64,000 bases of DNA from NCBI GenBank assembly GCA_963763085.1, contig CAVXNB010000008.1, positions 496,001-560,000 of the forward strand, given 5' to 3'. The notes beneath the pieces were generated by a model that saw only the letters and a program-made list of their open reading frames with translations, ran no database searches and was not told the DNA's origin. Below are positions 17,518 through 26,191 of this stretch, piece after piece. Numbering within the stretch: the stretch's first letter is position 1; each line of letters starts with the position of its first letter. The translations under genes were made by a program, and so were the position numbers. This DNA comes from CAVXNB01 sp963763085. GTDB taxonomy: Bacteria > Actinomycetota > Acidimicrobiia > Acidimicrobiales > Bog-793.

Positions 17518-18330
17518 CTACCAACTGCCGATCACCGGGTTCTCCAGCTTTCCGAGACCGTCGAACTCCACGGTGACGAGGTCGCCCGCCACGATGTCCT
17601 TTGCCTCGCAGGTGCCTGTGGAGACGAGATCGCCCGGCCACAGGGTCATGTTCTGGCTCAGGAACTCCAGGATCGTCGCGATGTTCCAGGCGAGCCCCTT
17701 CGTCGAGGCGTTGGTCCTGACTTCCCCGTTCACGGTCACCGTGAAGGCGAGGTCGACGGGGTCGAGCTCGTCGGCGGTCACGATGTCCGGCCCCAGCGGG
17801 CAGAAAGTGTCGGCGTTCTTCGACAGGCAGATCTGAGGCCCGACCTTGGAGGCGTTGTGCACCCATTGCGTCCAGGTCACGTCGTTAGCCTGGGTGTAGC
17901 CGAAGACGTGGCTCATCGCATCGGCGGCCGGCACGCGATACATCGGAGCTCCGATGACGACGACCAGCTCGCCTTCGTAGAGCACGTGTGCGCCCGGATC
18001 GGGAAGGCGGATGGCGTCGCCCGGTCCGACGATCGAGCTCTGGACCCGCGCGTAGACGTAGGGCTCCTGCTCGATCGAGACACCCTCGCGAAAGACGTCG
18101 TAGGTCATCCCGAGAAACAGCATCTTGCCGGGATTGTCGATCGGCGCCAGGATCCGCTCAGGTACGAGTGCCTGCTCGCGCGCGACGGCGGATCGAGCGG
18201 CCTCCAGCGAAGCTGGCTCGTCTCGAATGAACGCAAGCATGTCCCCGTAACCCGTCGGCACGACGCCGTCCGGACCGCGCACGCCGACGCCGACGTCGCC
18301 CTTGGTAGTGAGATACCGGACTAGGTGCAT
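17518..18330 (-). CDS. Fumarylacetoacetate hydrolase (FAH) family protein
   Basis: 270 residues, ATG start preceded by AAAGGACA. The C-terminal FAH fold shows the metal-binding acidic pattern YEGELVVVIG, then GYTQANDVTWTQWV, SKNADTFCPLGP and the end GDLVTVEFDGLGKLENPV. The usual N-terminal small domain is short. Family reactions: hydrolysis of C-C bonds in beta-diketo acids, decarboxylation of oxaloacetate-like acids, or hydration in aromatic meta-cleavage. It is downstream of the CoA ligase gene (51-bp gap) on the same strand. Confidence 0.92.
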   Translation of the reverse strand: MHLVRYLTTKGDVGVGVRGPDGVVPTGYGDMLAFIRDEPASLEAARSAVAREQALVPERILAPIDNPGKMLFLGMTYDVFREGVSIEQEPYVYARVQSSIVGPGDAIRLPDPGAHVLYEGELVVVIGAPMYRVPAADAMSHVFGYTQANDVTWTQWVHNASKVGPQICLSKNADTFCPLGPDIVTADELDPVDLAFTVTVNGEVRTNASTKGLAWNIATILEFLSQNMTLWPGDLVSTGTCEAKDIVAGDLVTVEFDGLGKLENPVIGSW

Positions 18331-18381
18331 CGTTGTCCTTTCGACATGGCAGCGGCGTGCTCTGGGAGATCGGCTTGACGC

Positions 18382-19983
18382 TCAGACGAGCTGGGTGGCG
18401 TGCTTGTCCCAGTAAGGGTCCCGAAGTCTTCTCTTGAAGAGCTTTCCAGCCGGATCGCGCGGCAGCTCGTCCACGAAGTCGATCGATCGCGGGATCTTGT
18501 AGCCGGCGAGGTGCTGGCGACAGTAGGCAAGGAGCTCGGTCTTGAGCTCGGGGGTCGGCTCGATGCCCGCTGCGGGCTGGACGACGGCCTTCACCTCCTC
18601 GCCGAAGTCGTCATTGGGGACGCCGAAGACGGCGACGTCGCTGACGGAGGGATGCATCACCATGACGTTCTCGATCTCCTGGGGGTAGATGTTGACGCCA
18701 CCCGAGATGATCATGAACGTCGCGCGATCGGTCAGGTAGAGGTAGCCGTCCTCGTCGAGGTGGCCGACGTCTCCAAGCGTGCGCCACCCGTGGGCCTCCT
18801 GGATCGACGCAGTCTTGCCGGGGTCGTTCATGTACTCGAAGCGGCGCGTGCTCTCGAAGTAAATGGTGCCGGTCTCGCCGCTCGGCATCTCGGTTCCGTC
18901 GTCGCCGACGATATGGATCGAGCAACCGCCCGGACGCCCCACGGATCCTGGGTGCGACAGCCACTCATGAGAGTCGATCGTCGTCGTTCCCATCCCCTCG
19001 GTGCCGCCGTAGTACTCGTGAAGGATGGGTCCCCACCATTCGATCATCTGGCGCTTGACCTCGATCGGACAGGGCGCCGAGGCGTGGATGACGAGCTGGA
19101 GGCTCGAGACGTCGTAACTCGCCCTGGTCTCGGGGCTCAGCTTCAGCATCCGGACGAACATCGTCGGGACGAACTGTCCGTGCGTGACCGCATGTCGATC
19201 GATCAAGGCGAGGCATTCCTCGGCGTCGAAGCGCTCCATCACGATCACGGTGGCGCCGATGCGATGGATCGTCATACAGCTCATGAGCGGTGCAGAGTGG
19301 TACAGCGGCGCGGGCGACAGGTAGCGGGAATCTTCGCTGGTCTCGTAGGTAGTCCGGTAGCTGGCGAGGGCTCCTTCGTGGTTGGCGACGAGCTCTCCGG
19401 GTCCTGGGAGTGGGCGCTTGACCGCCTTCGGGCGCCCCGTGGTACCGGACGAGTAGAGCAGTTCGCACCCTTCGGTCGGGTCGCTCAGGTCTGCGGTGCT
19501 GAACTGCTCGACCTCGTGCCAGCGGTGCGTCGACTGGTCGAGCTCGCCGTCACGGCAAAGAACGACCTCGACACCGGGCATCCGTTCCCCGAGCTGTCCC
19601 ACGAGGCCTTGCTGAGCCGCCGACGTGACGAGCACGCGCGCCCCGCAATCGCCCAGGATGTACTCGACCTCGGAGGGACTGAGATGCCAATTGATGGCGG
19701 CGTAGTACAGGCCGGAGCGCTGAGCCGCCCAGGCCACTTCCAGGAATCCAGGATGATTCTCCATCAGGATGGCGACGACGTCGCCCGGCCGCAGGCCAAC
19801 CGATCGGAAGAACCTGGCGAGCTGGTTCGACCTCCGCCTCATCTCGCCGTAGGTGATGACTGTGCCGGACGTCGCCATGATGACCGCCGGCCGTTCGGCG
19901 AACTCCTCCGCCCGAGCCGCCAAGAGGTCGCTGCCGGCAGCCACCGTCACCGGTTCTGTCTCCTCAGCGGCGTTGTCGGACAC
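18382..19983 (-). CDS. AMP-dependent acyl-CoA ligase 1
   Basis: 533 residues, GTG start. ANL-superfamily motifs: A3 YSSGTTGRPKAV, A5 EYYGGTEGMG, A7 YLTDRATFMIISGGVNIYP and A10 LPRDPAGKLFKRRL with the catalytic Lys. It adenylates a carboxylic acid and transfers it to CoA; the fatty/aromatic acid:CoA ligase branch is likely. It is the first gene of a minus-strand pair with the FAH-family gene and is divergent from the ABC binding protein, fitting activation of a freshly imported acid. Substrate is not predictable. Confidence 0.93.
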   Translation of the reverse strand: MSDNAAEETEPVTVAAGSDLLAARAEEFAERPAVIMATSGTVITYGEMRRRSNQLARFFRSVGLRPGDVVAILMENHPGFLEVAWAAQRSGLYYAAINWHLSPSEVEYILGDCGARVLVTSAAQQGLVGQLGERMPGVEVVLCRDGELDQSTHRWHEVEQFSTADLSDPTEGCELLYSSGTTGRPKAVKRPLPGPGELVANHEGALASYRTTYETSEDSRYLSPAPLYHSAPLMSCMTIHRIGATVIVMERFDAEECLALIDRHAVTHGQFVPTMFVRMLKLSPETRASYDVSSLQLVIHASAPCPIEVKRQMIEWWGPILHEYYGGTEGMGTTTIDSHEWLSHPGSVGRPGGCSIHIVGDDGTEMPSGETGTIYFESTRRFEYMNDPGKTASIQEAHGWRTLGDVGHLDEDGYLYLTDRATFMIISGGVNIYPQEIENVMVMHPSVSDVAVFGVPNDDFGEEVKAVVQPAAGIEPTPELKTELLAYCRQHLAGYKIPRSIDFVDELPRDPAGKLFKRRLRDPYWDKHATQLV

Positions 19984-20115
19984 CTTCCCAATACTTCCAC
20001 TATTTGACAGGCGTATCCACAGAAGTCTAGGTTCCTCGTCTACGCCGAGCGGTCGGATCGACCGGTGGCGACGAAATTCATGATCAACGATCTACACCGA
20101 GATTAGGGGGGAACC

Positions 20116-21264
20116 GTGTCACGAACCAACCGCGGAAGAAGTGTCGCCGCAGCGTCGCTCGTTGCGGGCGCCATGCTGATCATGGTGGCGCTCCTGACAG
20201 CCGGAACGTCAGGCGCCAGCAGCTCCGCGCCGCGCGTGCAGCCGCGTCATCAGATGCTGGTGCCGCACAAGTCGATTCCGAAGGCGCAGGCCCTGCTCAA
20301 GGCCCTCGAGAACCGCCCCACCAGGATCCCGGTCACCGTCAAGATCACCAAGCCCATCCCGAAGCACAAGACGATCGACTTCGTGGTCTGTGGCGTCCCA
20401 CAATGCGCCATCCTCGTCAAGCCCCTGCAGCAGGCGGCGGCGAAGCTCGGTTGGAAGGTCAAGCCCATCGCGGGCGGTCTGACACCTGAGACGATTCTCA
20501 ACGCCTGGAACCAAATAGTGCACAACCACCCGAACGCAGCCATGGGCACCGGATTCCCCGCGATCCTCTTCCAAGGTCCCCTCAAGACGTTGGCGGCCGA
20601 GCACATCCCGGTCATCAACGGGTTCGTCACCGACAAGCCCGGGAAGCTTCAGGTCGCAATCGTGAACGGGACTCCGAGCTACACCAAGGCCGGATCGGCG
20701 CTCGCCGACTTCGTCCTCGGCACGGACGGAACGTCCGCGAACTCGCTCTTCATCGGTGGGACGACATTCCCGGCGAGCGGGTTCGAGCAGAACGCCTTCA
20801 TCAAGCAGTCGAAGAGCCTCTGCCCGTCGTGCCCGGAGACGAACATCGACGAGCCGGCGACGATCACCCAGTCGCAGCTGATCGCCGGCATCGTCGCCAA
20901 GATCAACAGCGATCCGAGCATCAACTTCGTCGTCGCCTCCCAGCCGACCGACGTCGCCGGCCTGCCGCAGCAACTGAAGTTGGCGGGGCACTCGAGCGTC
21001 AAGATCCTCGTGAACACGCCGGATCCCACGTCGCTCTCGTACCTCAAGGCCGGCGAGATCGCCGGGATCATGGACGTGCCGAACACGGACAACATGGCTG
21101 AGATGATCGATGCCCTGGCACGCTGGGAAGTGCACGTCTCGGTCAAGCCGTCCGAGGGCCCTGGCGGCGACTGGGCCGTACTGAGGTCGACGGCATCGCA
21201 CGTCACGTACCCGTACTTCCTCGTCAAGAACTATCTCGCCCAGTACGTCAAGCTCTGGAAGTAG
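20116..21264 (+). CDS. ABC transporter substrate-binding protein (sugar-binding-like fold)
   Basis: 382 residues, GTG start with an AGGGGGGAA site. A Sec signal is evident: basic start (MSRTNRGRS) and hydrophobic core up to about residue 35, with no lipobox Cys, so it is probably released or anchored otherwise. The mature part has the two-lobe periplasmic-binding-protein type 4 pattern (IDFVVCGVPQCAILVKPLQQ, PVINGFVTDKPGKLQ, INFVVASQPTDVAGLPQQL). The long Lys/Pro-rich N-terminal segment (residues 36-85) is unusual. It should deliver the ligand to the permease at 21392 and the fused transporter at 13286. A strong hairpin follows the gene. Confidence 0.92.
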   Translation: MSRTNRGRSVAAASLVAGAMLIMVALLTAGTSGASSSAPRVQPRHQMLVPHKSIPKAQALLKALENRPTRIPVTVKITKPIPKHKTIDFVVCGVPQCAILVKPLQQAAAKLGWKVKPIAGGLTPETILNAWNQIVHNHPNAAMGTGFPAILFQGPLKTLAAEHIPVINGFVTDKPGKLQVAIVNGTPSYTKAGSALADFVLGTDGTSANSLFIGGTTFPASGFEQNAFIKQSKSLCPSCPETNIDEPATITQSQLIAGIVAKINSDPSINFVVASQPTDVAGLPQQLKLAGHSSVKILVNTPDPTSLSYLKAGEIAGIMDVPNTDNMAEMIDALARWEVHVSVKPSEGPGGDWAVLRSTASHVTYPYFLVKNYLAQYVKLWK

Positions 21265-21290
21265 CAACGCCAAGCAGTCGGTGAGCTGGA

Positions 21291-21330
21291 CCGCGAAGTG
21301 GGCCCGAATCATGTGGGGCCCACTTCGCGG
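21291..21330 (+). terminator. Strong hairpin between binding-protein and permease genes
   Basis: A perfect 15-bp stem, CCGCGAAGTGGGCCC at 21291-21305 and its complement at 21316-21330, with a 10-nt loop, starts 26 bp after the binding-protein stop. There is only a weak T-rich tail (CTTTCGG), so it probably causes partial termination or protects the upstream mRNA, a common way to make binding protein in excess over permease. Confidence 0.8.
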
Positions 21331-21391
21331 CTTTCGGCTGCACGGTGGTCCCGGCGGTATCGTCCAATCCGTGGCGATAGGGACGTCGTAG

Positions 21392-22468
21392 GTGCCTGAC
21401 TTCTTCAGGCGGGTGCTCAGGAGCCTGTCTCCCGGCCGCATCGGGATCGTATACGTGTGGATCCTGATGATCATCGCCTTCTCGCTCTACTCGCCGGACA
21501 TCTTCCCGACGATGAACACCGTGAGGGCGATCCTGAACAGCTACGCCCTCTCGGGTATCGCGGCCCTCGCCGTGCTCGTGCCGATGACATCGGGAGCCAT
21601 CGATGCCTCGGTCGGCGGCAACATTTCGCTCACGAGCGTGTGCTGCGCGGAGCTGCTCGCCACCACGCACCTCGCGGTGTGGACCGTCGTGCTGATCACG
21701 CTCGGCATCGGGGCGACGATCGGCCTGGCCAATTCGTTCGTGGTCGTGGTGCTGAGAATCCCGTCGATCATCGCGACCCTGGCGATCTGGCTCATCTGTG
21801 ACGCCCTCAGTGTCGCGGTCTCGGGCAACCAGATTCTCACCCCGACTCAACTGAGCGGGACCTTCGGCAATGTCTTCGGGCTCGCCAGCTGGCAGGAACT
21901 GTCGGTTCCCATCCTCTACCTGTTCGTGCTGGCGACCATCATCGGCGTGCTGCTCACCCAGACGGCGTCGGGTCGCTACACCTACGCCGTCGGGCTGAAT
22001 GCCGACGTCGCCCGCAACACCGGGATCCGAGTCAACTTCATCCAGTGTCGTGCGCTCGTAGTGGGTGGAATCCTTGGAGCGTTAGCCGGACTCGTGCTCT
22101 GCGCCCAAACCGCCTCCGCGTCCCCGATGGGCGGAGACGGGTACCTGCTGCCCGCGTTCGCGGCGGTCTTCTTGGGAGCGACACAGTTTCGTCTGAAGAG
22201 ATTCACCGCCTGGGGCACGATCCTCGCGGTCCTCATGCTGGGTACGGGCGAGTACGGGCTGGCGCTGGCGGGTGCGCCGCAGTGGATCCCGAACGTATTC
22301 CAAGGCCTTGCCCTGATCGCGGCGATCGGCCTCAGCCGGCTCATCATCTCGAGATCGGCCGGCCCCTCGAAGAGCAGGGGCCGGCGGTGGTTCCGGCCGA
22401 ACCGGGGTTTCTCGGAAGGGGCCGGTCGCCCCGAGTCCGGCCTGCCCCCCTCGATGGCGCTGCAGTAG
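21392..22468 (+). CDS. ABC transporter permease, ribose/xylose type
   Basis: 358 residues, GTG start. It is a paralogue of the permease half of the fused protein at 13286: shared segments include AALAVLVPM, IDASVGGNISL, GRYTYAVG, PAFAAVFLGATQF and LMLGTGEYGL. About 8-10 membrane helices are predicted, then a basic cytoplasmic tail (SRGRRWFRPNRG). With the fused protein it could form a heterodimeric channel, each with a different permease. The binding protein is upstream and an SDR follows by 13 bp. Confidence 0.93.
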   Translation: MPDFFRRVLRSLSPGRIGIVYVWILMIIAFSLYSPDIFPTMNTVRAILNSYALSGIAALAVLVPMTSGAIDASVGGNISLTSVCCAELLATTHLAVWTVVLITLGIGATIGLANSFVVVVLRIPSIIATLAIWLICDALSVAVSGNQILTPTQLSGTFGNVFGLASWQELSVPILYLFVLATIIGVLLTQTASGRYTYAVGLNADVARNTGIRVNFIQCRALVVGGILGALAGLVLCAQTASASPMGGDGYLLPAFAAVFLGATQFRLKRFTAWGTILAVLMLGTGEYGLALAGAPQWIPNVFQGLALIAAIGLSRLIISRSAGPSKSRGRRWFRPNRGFSEGAGRPESGLPPSMALQ

Positions 22469-22481
22469 AGCGCAAACCGGG

Positions 22482-23288
22482 ATGGGACGGGTCGACGGGA
22501 AGGTCGCCTTCATCACAGGAGCGGCGCGGGGCCAAGGGCGCTCGCACGCGGTTCTCCTGGCCTCGGAGGGCGCCGACATCATCGCGGTCGACCTGTGCGG
22601 GCCGGCCGGTTGGACGACCTATCCCGGAAGCACACCGTCCGATCTCGACGAGACCGTGCGACTCGTCGAGGAGCAGGGCCGCCGCATCGTGCCGGCGCTC
22701 GCGGACGTCAGGGATCGCGGCGCGCTGGAGTCGGCCGCGCGGCAGGGTGTCGACACCCTGGGCAGGCTCGACATCGTCGTCGCCAACGCCGGCATCGGCA
22801 GCATCCACCGCTGGGATCGCGTCACGTCGGAGATCTGGCAGAACACCATCGACATCAACCTGACCGGGGTGTGGAACACGGTGATGGCGACGGCTCAGCA
22901 CGTCATCGACTCGGGCGGCGGCTCGATCATCCTCGTCAGCTCGGCCGGCGGCCTCAAGGCAATGCCTTTCATGATCCCCTACACGGCCAGCAAATTCGCC
23001 GTGACCGGGCTGGCGAAGGCCTTCGCCAAGGAGCTCGCCGACGATGGCGTCCGGGTCAACAGTCTCCACCCCGGCGGGGTCGACACGGTGATGGCCGGAG
23101 GGGAGTCCGATGCCGGGGAGCTCTTCGCAGCCCACCCGAGACTGGCGGGATCGTTCGCGAATGTCCTGCCGATCTCGCTGCTCCCCGTCGACGCGATCAG
23201 CCACGCCGTTCTGTTCCTCGCCTCCGACGAGTCGCGCTACGTGACCGCATCGGCGCTCGTCGTGGACGCGGGGACGTCATCGATGTGA
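22482..23288 (+). CDS. SDR oxidoreductase, mycofactocin-coupled type (1)
   Basis: 268 residues, ATG start. It carries the pattern typical of mycofactocin-dependent SDRs: GKVAFITGAARGQGRSHA, EGADIIAVDLCG, then an insertion with acidic residues after the second strand (TTYPGSTPSDLDETV). The catalytic residues Ser (VSSAGG) and YTASK are intact. Known for the family: the NAD is non-exchangeable and is reoxidised through the peptide-derived cofactor mycofactocin, not free NAD. No mycofactocin biosynthesis gene is in the window. It probably oxidises an alcohol in the pathway fed by the transporter. Confidence 0.9.
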   Translation: MGRVDGKVAFITGAARGQGRSHAVLLASEGADIIAVDLCGPAGWTTYPGSTPSDLDETVRLVEEQGRRIVPALADVRDRGALESAARQGVDTLGRLDIVVANAGIGSIHRWDRVTSEIWQNTIDINLTGVWNTVMATAQHVIDSGGGSIILVSSAGGLKAMPFMIPYTASKFAVTGLAKAFAKELADDGVRVNSLHPGGVDTVMAGGESDAGELFAAHPRLAGSFANVLPISLLPVDAISHAVLFLASDESRYVTASALVVDAGTSSM

Positions 23289-23315
23289 CGCGTCCCGACC
23301 ATCGGGCGGTCCGTC

Positions 23316-24359
23316 CTACGGGCCGTTGACGAGTTCGAACTCCCATCCCTGCCGGTCCTTCGGCCCGCGCTCGTCCAAGTACGGCGCGTACCGGTCCAAC
23401 TCGCCCGCCCGCGTCGGCACAGGATCGGTCCCGGCGCCGGTGCGCACCCAGAACCTGCCCTCCGAATCGATGGGCGCGATATCTGCGGTGCAGAACTCGA
23501 AGACCTCGCCCGCACGCGCTCGGGACCGGTGCTCCACGATCCAGTGGAGCTCGGCGAAGACGAACCACGATTCGACGACCCGGTTGACGAGGCGGAGCTC
23601 CTTTACTTCGAAGCGCTCGAAGAGATCCCGGTAGTACGTTGCCAATTCGCCGGATCCCTCTGCGTTGACGACCTCGTAGGTGTCGGTGAGATAGCTCCGG
23701 ATCGCGGTCGCGACGTTCGGCCGCATCGTGGCGATGATCCGCTCGACGTCCTGCGCCCGGATCGCCTCCATGAACTCGTTGTGCAGAATCGTCGCCTGCA
23801 AGCGCTTGAGCGGCAACGGCACCTTGGAACCCTCGGTCGGCACCTCCGGCCAGCGATTGAGCCTCTCGTTCGCAAGGGCACCGATTTGGACCTCACCGAG
23901 GATCCCATCGGTTCCGATGGGGAACAGCGTCACTGACTCGATCTGGAAGACGTTTCCGAGCGGCTTCTCGGTCAAGCTCCCGACTCCGTGCGTGAGCATG
24001 TACCAGCTCGAGCGGAGGTCCGTCATCGAGATCCAGTCCCAGAGCTCCACGGCGGTCCGCATGTTCTCGTACTGCTGGCGGATCTCGGCCATGTCCGAGG
24101 CGCTCACGTACTGCAGCACCTCGGCCGGCGACTCCGGCGCCGGGTGCTCGGAGTCGTCGGTCTCCGAAGCCGCCATCGCGCCGACGGGGAGCGTCCAGGT
24201 CCACGGCCCGTTCGTTTCGAGGGTCGCGAGCACGGTGTCGATGTCCTGTGAGTACTCGGAGCGAAGGTGCCGCCAGCCCAGGTACGCGGCCCGCGCCGCA
24301 TGCTTGGCGTGGACGACGGCGTCCTCATGGATTCCGTTGGTTCGCTCCTCAGGCGTCAC
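23316..24359 (-). CDS. NTF2/SnoaL-like protein, probably two domains
   Basis: 347 residues, GTG start. The C-terminal part (about 195-320) has the NTF2-like pattern: EFMEAIRAQDVERIIATM, then YYRDLFERFEV, WFVFAELHWIVEHR and FCTADIAPIDSEGRFWVRTG. The central part (about 95-190) looks like a second, more diverged copy. These cone-shaped folds act as small hydrolases, isomerases or simple ligand binders. The gene follows a cupin gene by 27 bp. No catalytic residues can be assigned with confidence; it may bind a hydrophobic pathway intermediate. Confidence 0.7.
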   Translation of the reverse strand: MTPEERTNGIHEDAVVHAKHAARAAYLGWRHLRSEYSQDIDTVLATLETNGPWTWTLPVGAMAASETDDSEHPAPESPAEVLQYVSASDMAEIRQQYENMRTAVELWDWISMTDLRSSWYMLTHGVGSLTEKPLGNVFQIESVTLFPIGTDGILGEVQIGALANERLNRWPEVPTEGSKVPLPLKRLQATILHNEFMEAIRAQDVERIIATMRPNVATAIRSYLTDTYEVVNAEGSGELATYYRDLFERFEVKELRLVNRVVESWFVFAELHWIVEHRSRARAGEVFEFCTADIAPIDSEGRFWVRTGAGTDPVPTRAGELDRYAPYLDERGPKDRQGWEFELVNGP

Positions 24360-24386
24360 TTGCGTGCTCCTTTTGTGACATGGCCG

Positions 24387-24782
24387 CTACGGTCCGACAA
24401 TCGCGAGAAACATGCTCTGCGTCAACACAGCGTTCTGGTACTCCCAGACCACGCCGACGGGCACGAAGAGCTGGTCGAGCTCGTCCACGTGGTACTCGGT
24501 ACCGTCGACCCGGAAAAGAAACGCTCCCTCGAGCACGATCACGATGTGCTCGATCTCCGAGGTTCGTGGAGGGCTGCGCTGTCCCATCGGCATCACGACC
24601 AACGTGGAACGGAAGGTCGTGGCGACTAGTCCCGGGAAGGCCGATCGGAGGTGCCCGCCTTGTTCGGCGCCGGGCAGGTCGTTCACAACCCTGCTCATCC
24701 ACCCGCTCCGCGTGAGAAGCTCAACGGGTCGGGGCGGGTCGTGTCCCCCGGGCGTGCCCTCACTCCCACCGGCAACGGTCAT
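24387..24782 (-). CDS. Cupin domain protein
   Basis: 131 residues, ATG start with GGAGGGG upstream. The single cupin barrel is seen in VMPMGQRSPPRTSEIEHIVIVLEGAFLF and DELDQLFVPVGVVWEYQNA; the metal-binding motif is degenerate (only one His in IEHIVI), so it may bind no metal or a different one. It may be a small isomerase or ligand sensor. It is divergent from the flavin monooxygenase gene and the first gene of a pair with the NTF2-like protein. Confidence 0.8.
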   Translation of the reverse strand: MTVAGGSEGTPGGHDPPRPVELLTRSGWMSRVVNDLPGAEQGGHLRSAFPGLVATTFRSTLVVMPMGQRSPPRTSEIEHIVIVLEGAFLFRVDGTEYHVDELDQLFVPVGVVWEYQNAVLTQSMFLAIVGP

Positions 24783-24901
24783 CGGTGATCCCCTCCAGGT
24801 CTCGTGGTCCGGCGTCGTGCGCGGCGCACGCCGTCATCAGGCTTGTGAGTTGACAAGGCACAGCATTCCGGGAAGACTCCAAGCGCCGTTGGATAAGACT
24901 T

Positions 24902-24912
24902 CCACATGCTGG
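24902..24912. promoter_or_regulatory. Candidate operator, CCACA-N-TRTRG type (site E, weak)
   Basis: CCACATGCTGG in the divergent spacer between the cupin (24782) and luciferase-like (24953) genes matches the left half of the shared motif fully and the right half partly. Confidence 0.25.
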
Positions 24913-24952
24913 ATGCTATCCCCCGGACCACCGCCGGGCCACACGGTGTGAG

Positions 24953-26191
24953 ATGGACGTGAAGGAGCTGGGGTCGATGGATCAGCCAATGCGATTCGGG
25001 TCGTTCATCGGGCCCCTCCACGATCCGGCGCACAACCCGACGCTGGCGATCCATCGCAATCTCGAGCTGATCGACTGGCTCGATCAGCTCGGCTTCGACG
25101 AGGCGTGGATCGGCGAGCACCACTCCAACGGCTACGAGACGATTCCCGCTCCCGACATCTTCATCGCTGCGGCAGCCGAGCGTACGAAGAGGATCAAGCT
25201 CGGAACCGGGGTGATCTCGCTGCCCTACTACCACCCGTTCATCGTGGCCGACCGGATGGTGTTTCTCGACCACCTGACACGGGGGCGGATGATGTTCGGT
25301 GTGGGACCGGGGGCGTTTCCTTCGGACGCACACATGATGGGCCTGGACTTCTCCGAGAGCCGTGTGAAGATGTCGGAGTCCCTCGACGCGATCATGCGCC
25401 TCCTCGTCTCCGAGGAACCGGTGTCGATGGAGACGAGCTGGTTCGCGATGCGAGAAGGCCGGCTCAACCTGCGGCCCTACACCTATCCCCATTTCGAGAT
25501 CGCGGTCGCGTCAGCGGTCTCTCCGAGCGGGCCGAGCCTGGCGGGTCGTAGCGGCGTCTCTCTCCTGTCGATGGCAGGGGCGACGGAAGCCGGCTTCGAG
25601 AGCCTCAGAAGCATGTGGGGCATCGTCCAGGACCAGGCGGACCGGGCCGGGAAGACGGTGGATCGCGCAAACTGGCGAGTTGTCGGCTTCTATCACCTCG
25701 CCGAGACGGAGTCCCAGGCGCGTAAGGACGTGCGATTCGGTCTCCAGGCGCTCATGCGGTTCTTCGCGTCGGGCATCCCCTTCTTTCCCGTTCCCAAGGA
25801 TTCCGACTGGTCCAAACCCGACGAGATCATCGACGTCCTCAACGACTCGGGCATCGCGGTGATCGGCACGCCTGATCGCTTGGCCGATGCCGTGCGCCGG
25901 TTTCGGGACCAGACGGGCGGGTTCGGGTGCTTCCTCGCCCAGAACCACGAGCTTGCGAACCGTGAGGCGAGCATGTACTCCTACGAGCTGTTCATGCGAC
26001 ACGTCGCTCCGGAATTCATGGGCTCGAATACTCGCGCCATCGGGAACATCGAGTGGATCGAGCGGCAGGACGGTCGATTCATTCAGACTGCGGCATCGGC
26101 CTGGGAGCAGGCCAGGCTGTCGTACGAGAAGAACGAGGGGGCTGACGTGCAGGGCCGCCCGCAGTCGACGCCCCGAAACACTTGGCGCTAA
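24953..26191 (+). CDS. Luciferase-like flavin-dependent monooxygenase
   Basis: 412 residues, ATG at 24953; an ATG at 24977, preceded by GAGCTGGGG, is an alternative start. The TIM-barrel family pattern is clear: GFDEAWIGEHHSN, ERTKRIKLGTGVISLPYYHP, LDHLTRGRMMFGVGPGA and ISLLSMAGATEAG. These enzymes use FMNH2 from a separate reductase, which is not encoded nearby, to insert oxygen (Baeyer-Villiger, ring cleavage or hydroxylation). Its end overlaps the convergent SDR by 3 bp (CTAA). Confidence 0.92.
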   Translation: MDVKELGSMDQPMRFGSFIGPLHDPAHNPTLAIHRNLELIDWLDQLGFDEAWIGEHHSNGYETIPAPDIFIAAAAERTKRIKLGTGVISLPYYHPFIVADRMVFLDHLTRGRMMFGVGPGAFPSDAHMMGLDFSESRVKMSESLDAIMRLLVSEEPVSMETSWFAMREGRLNLRPYTYPHFEIAVASAVSPSGPSLAGRSGVSLLSMAGATEAGFESLRSMWGIVQDQADRAGKTVDRANWRVVGFYHLAETESQARKDVRFGLQALMRFFASGIPFFPVPKDSDWSKPDEIIDVLNDSGIAVIGTPDRLADAVRRFRDQTGGFGCFLAQNHELANREASMYSYELFMRHVAPEFMGSNTRAIGNIEWIERQDGRFIQTAASAWEQARLSYEKNEGADVQGRPQSTPRNTWR

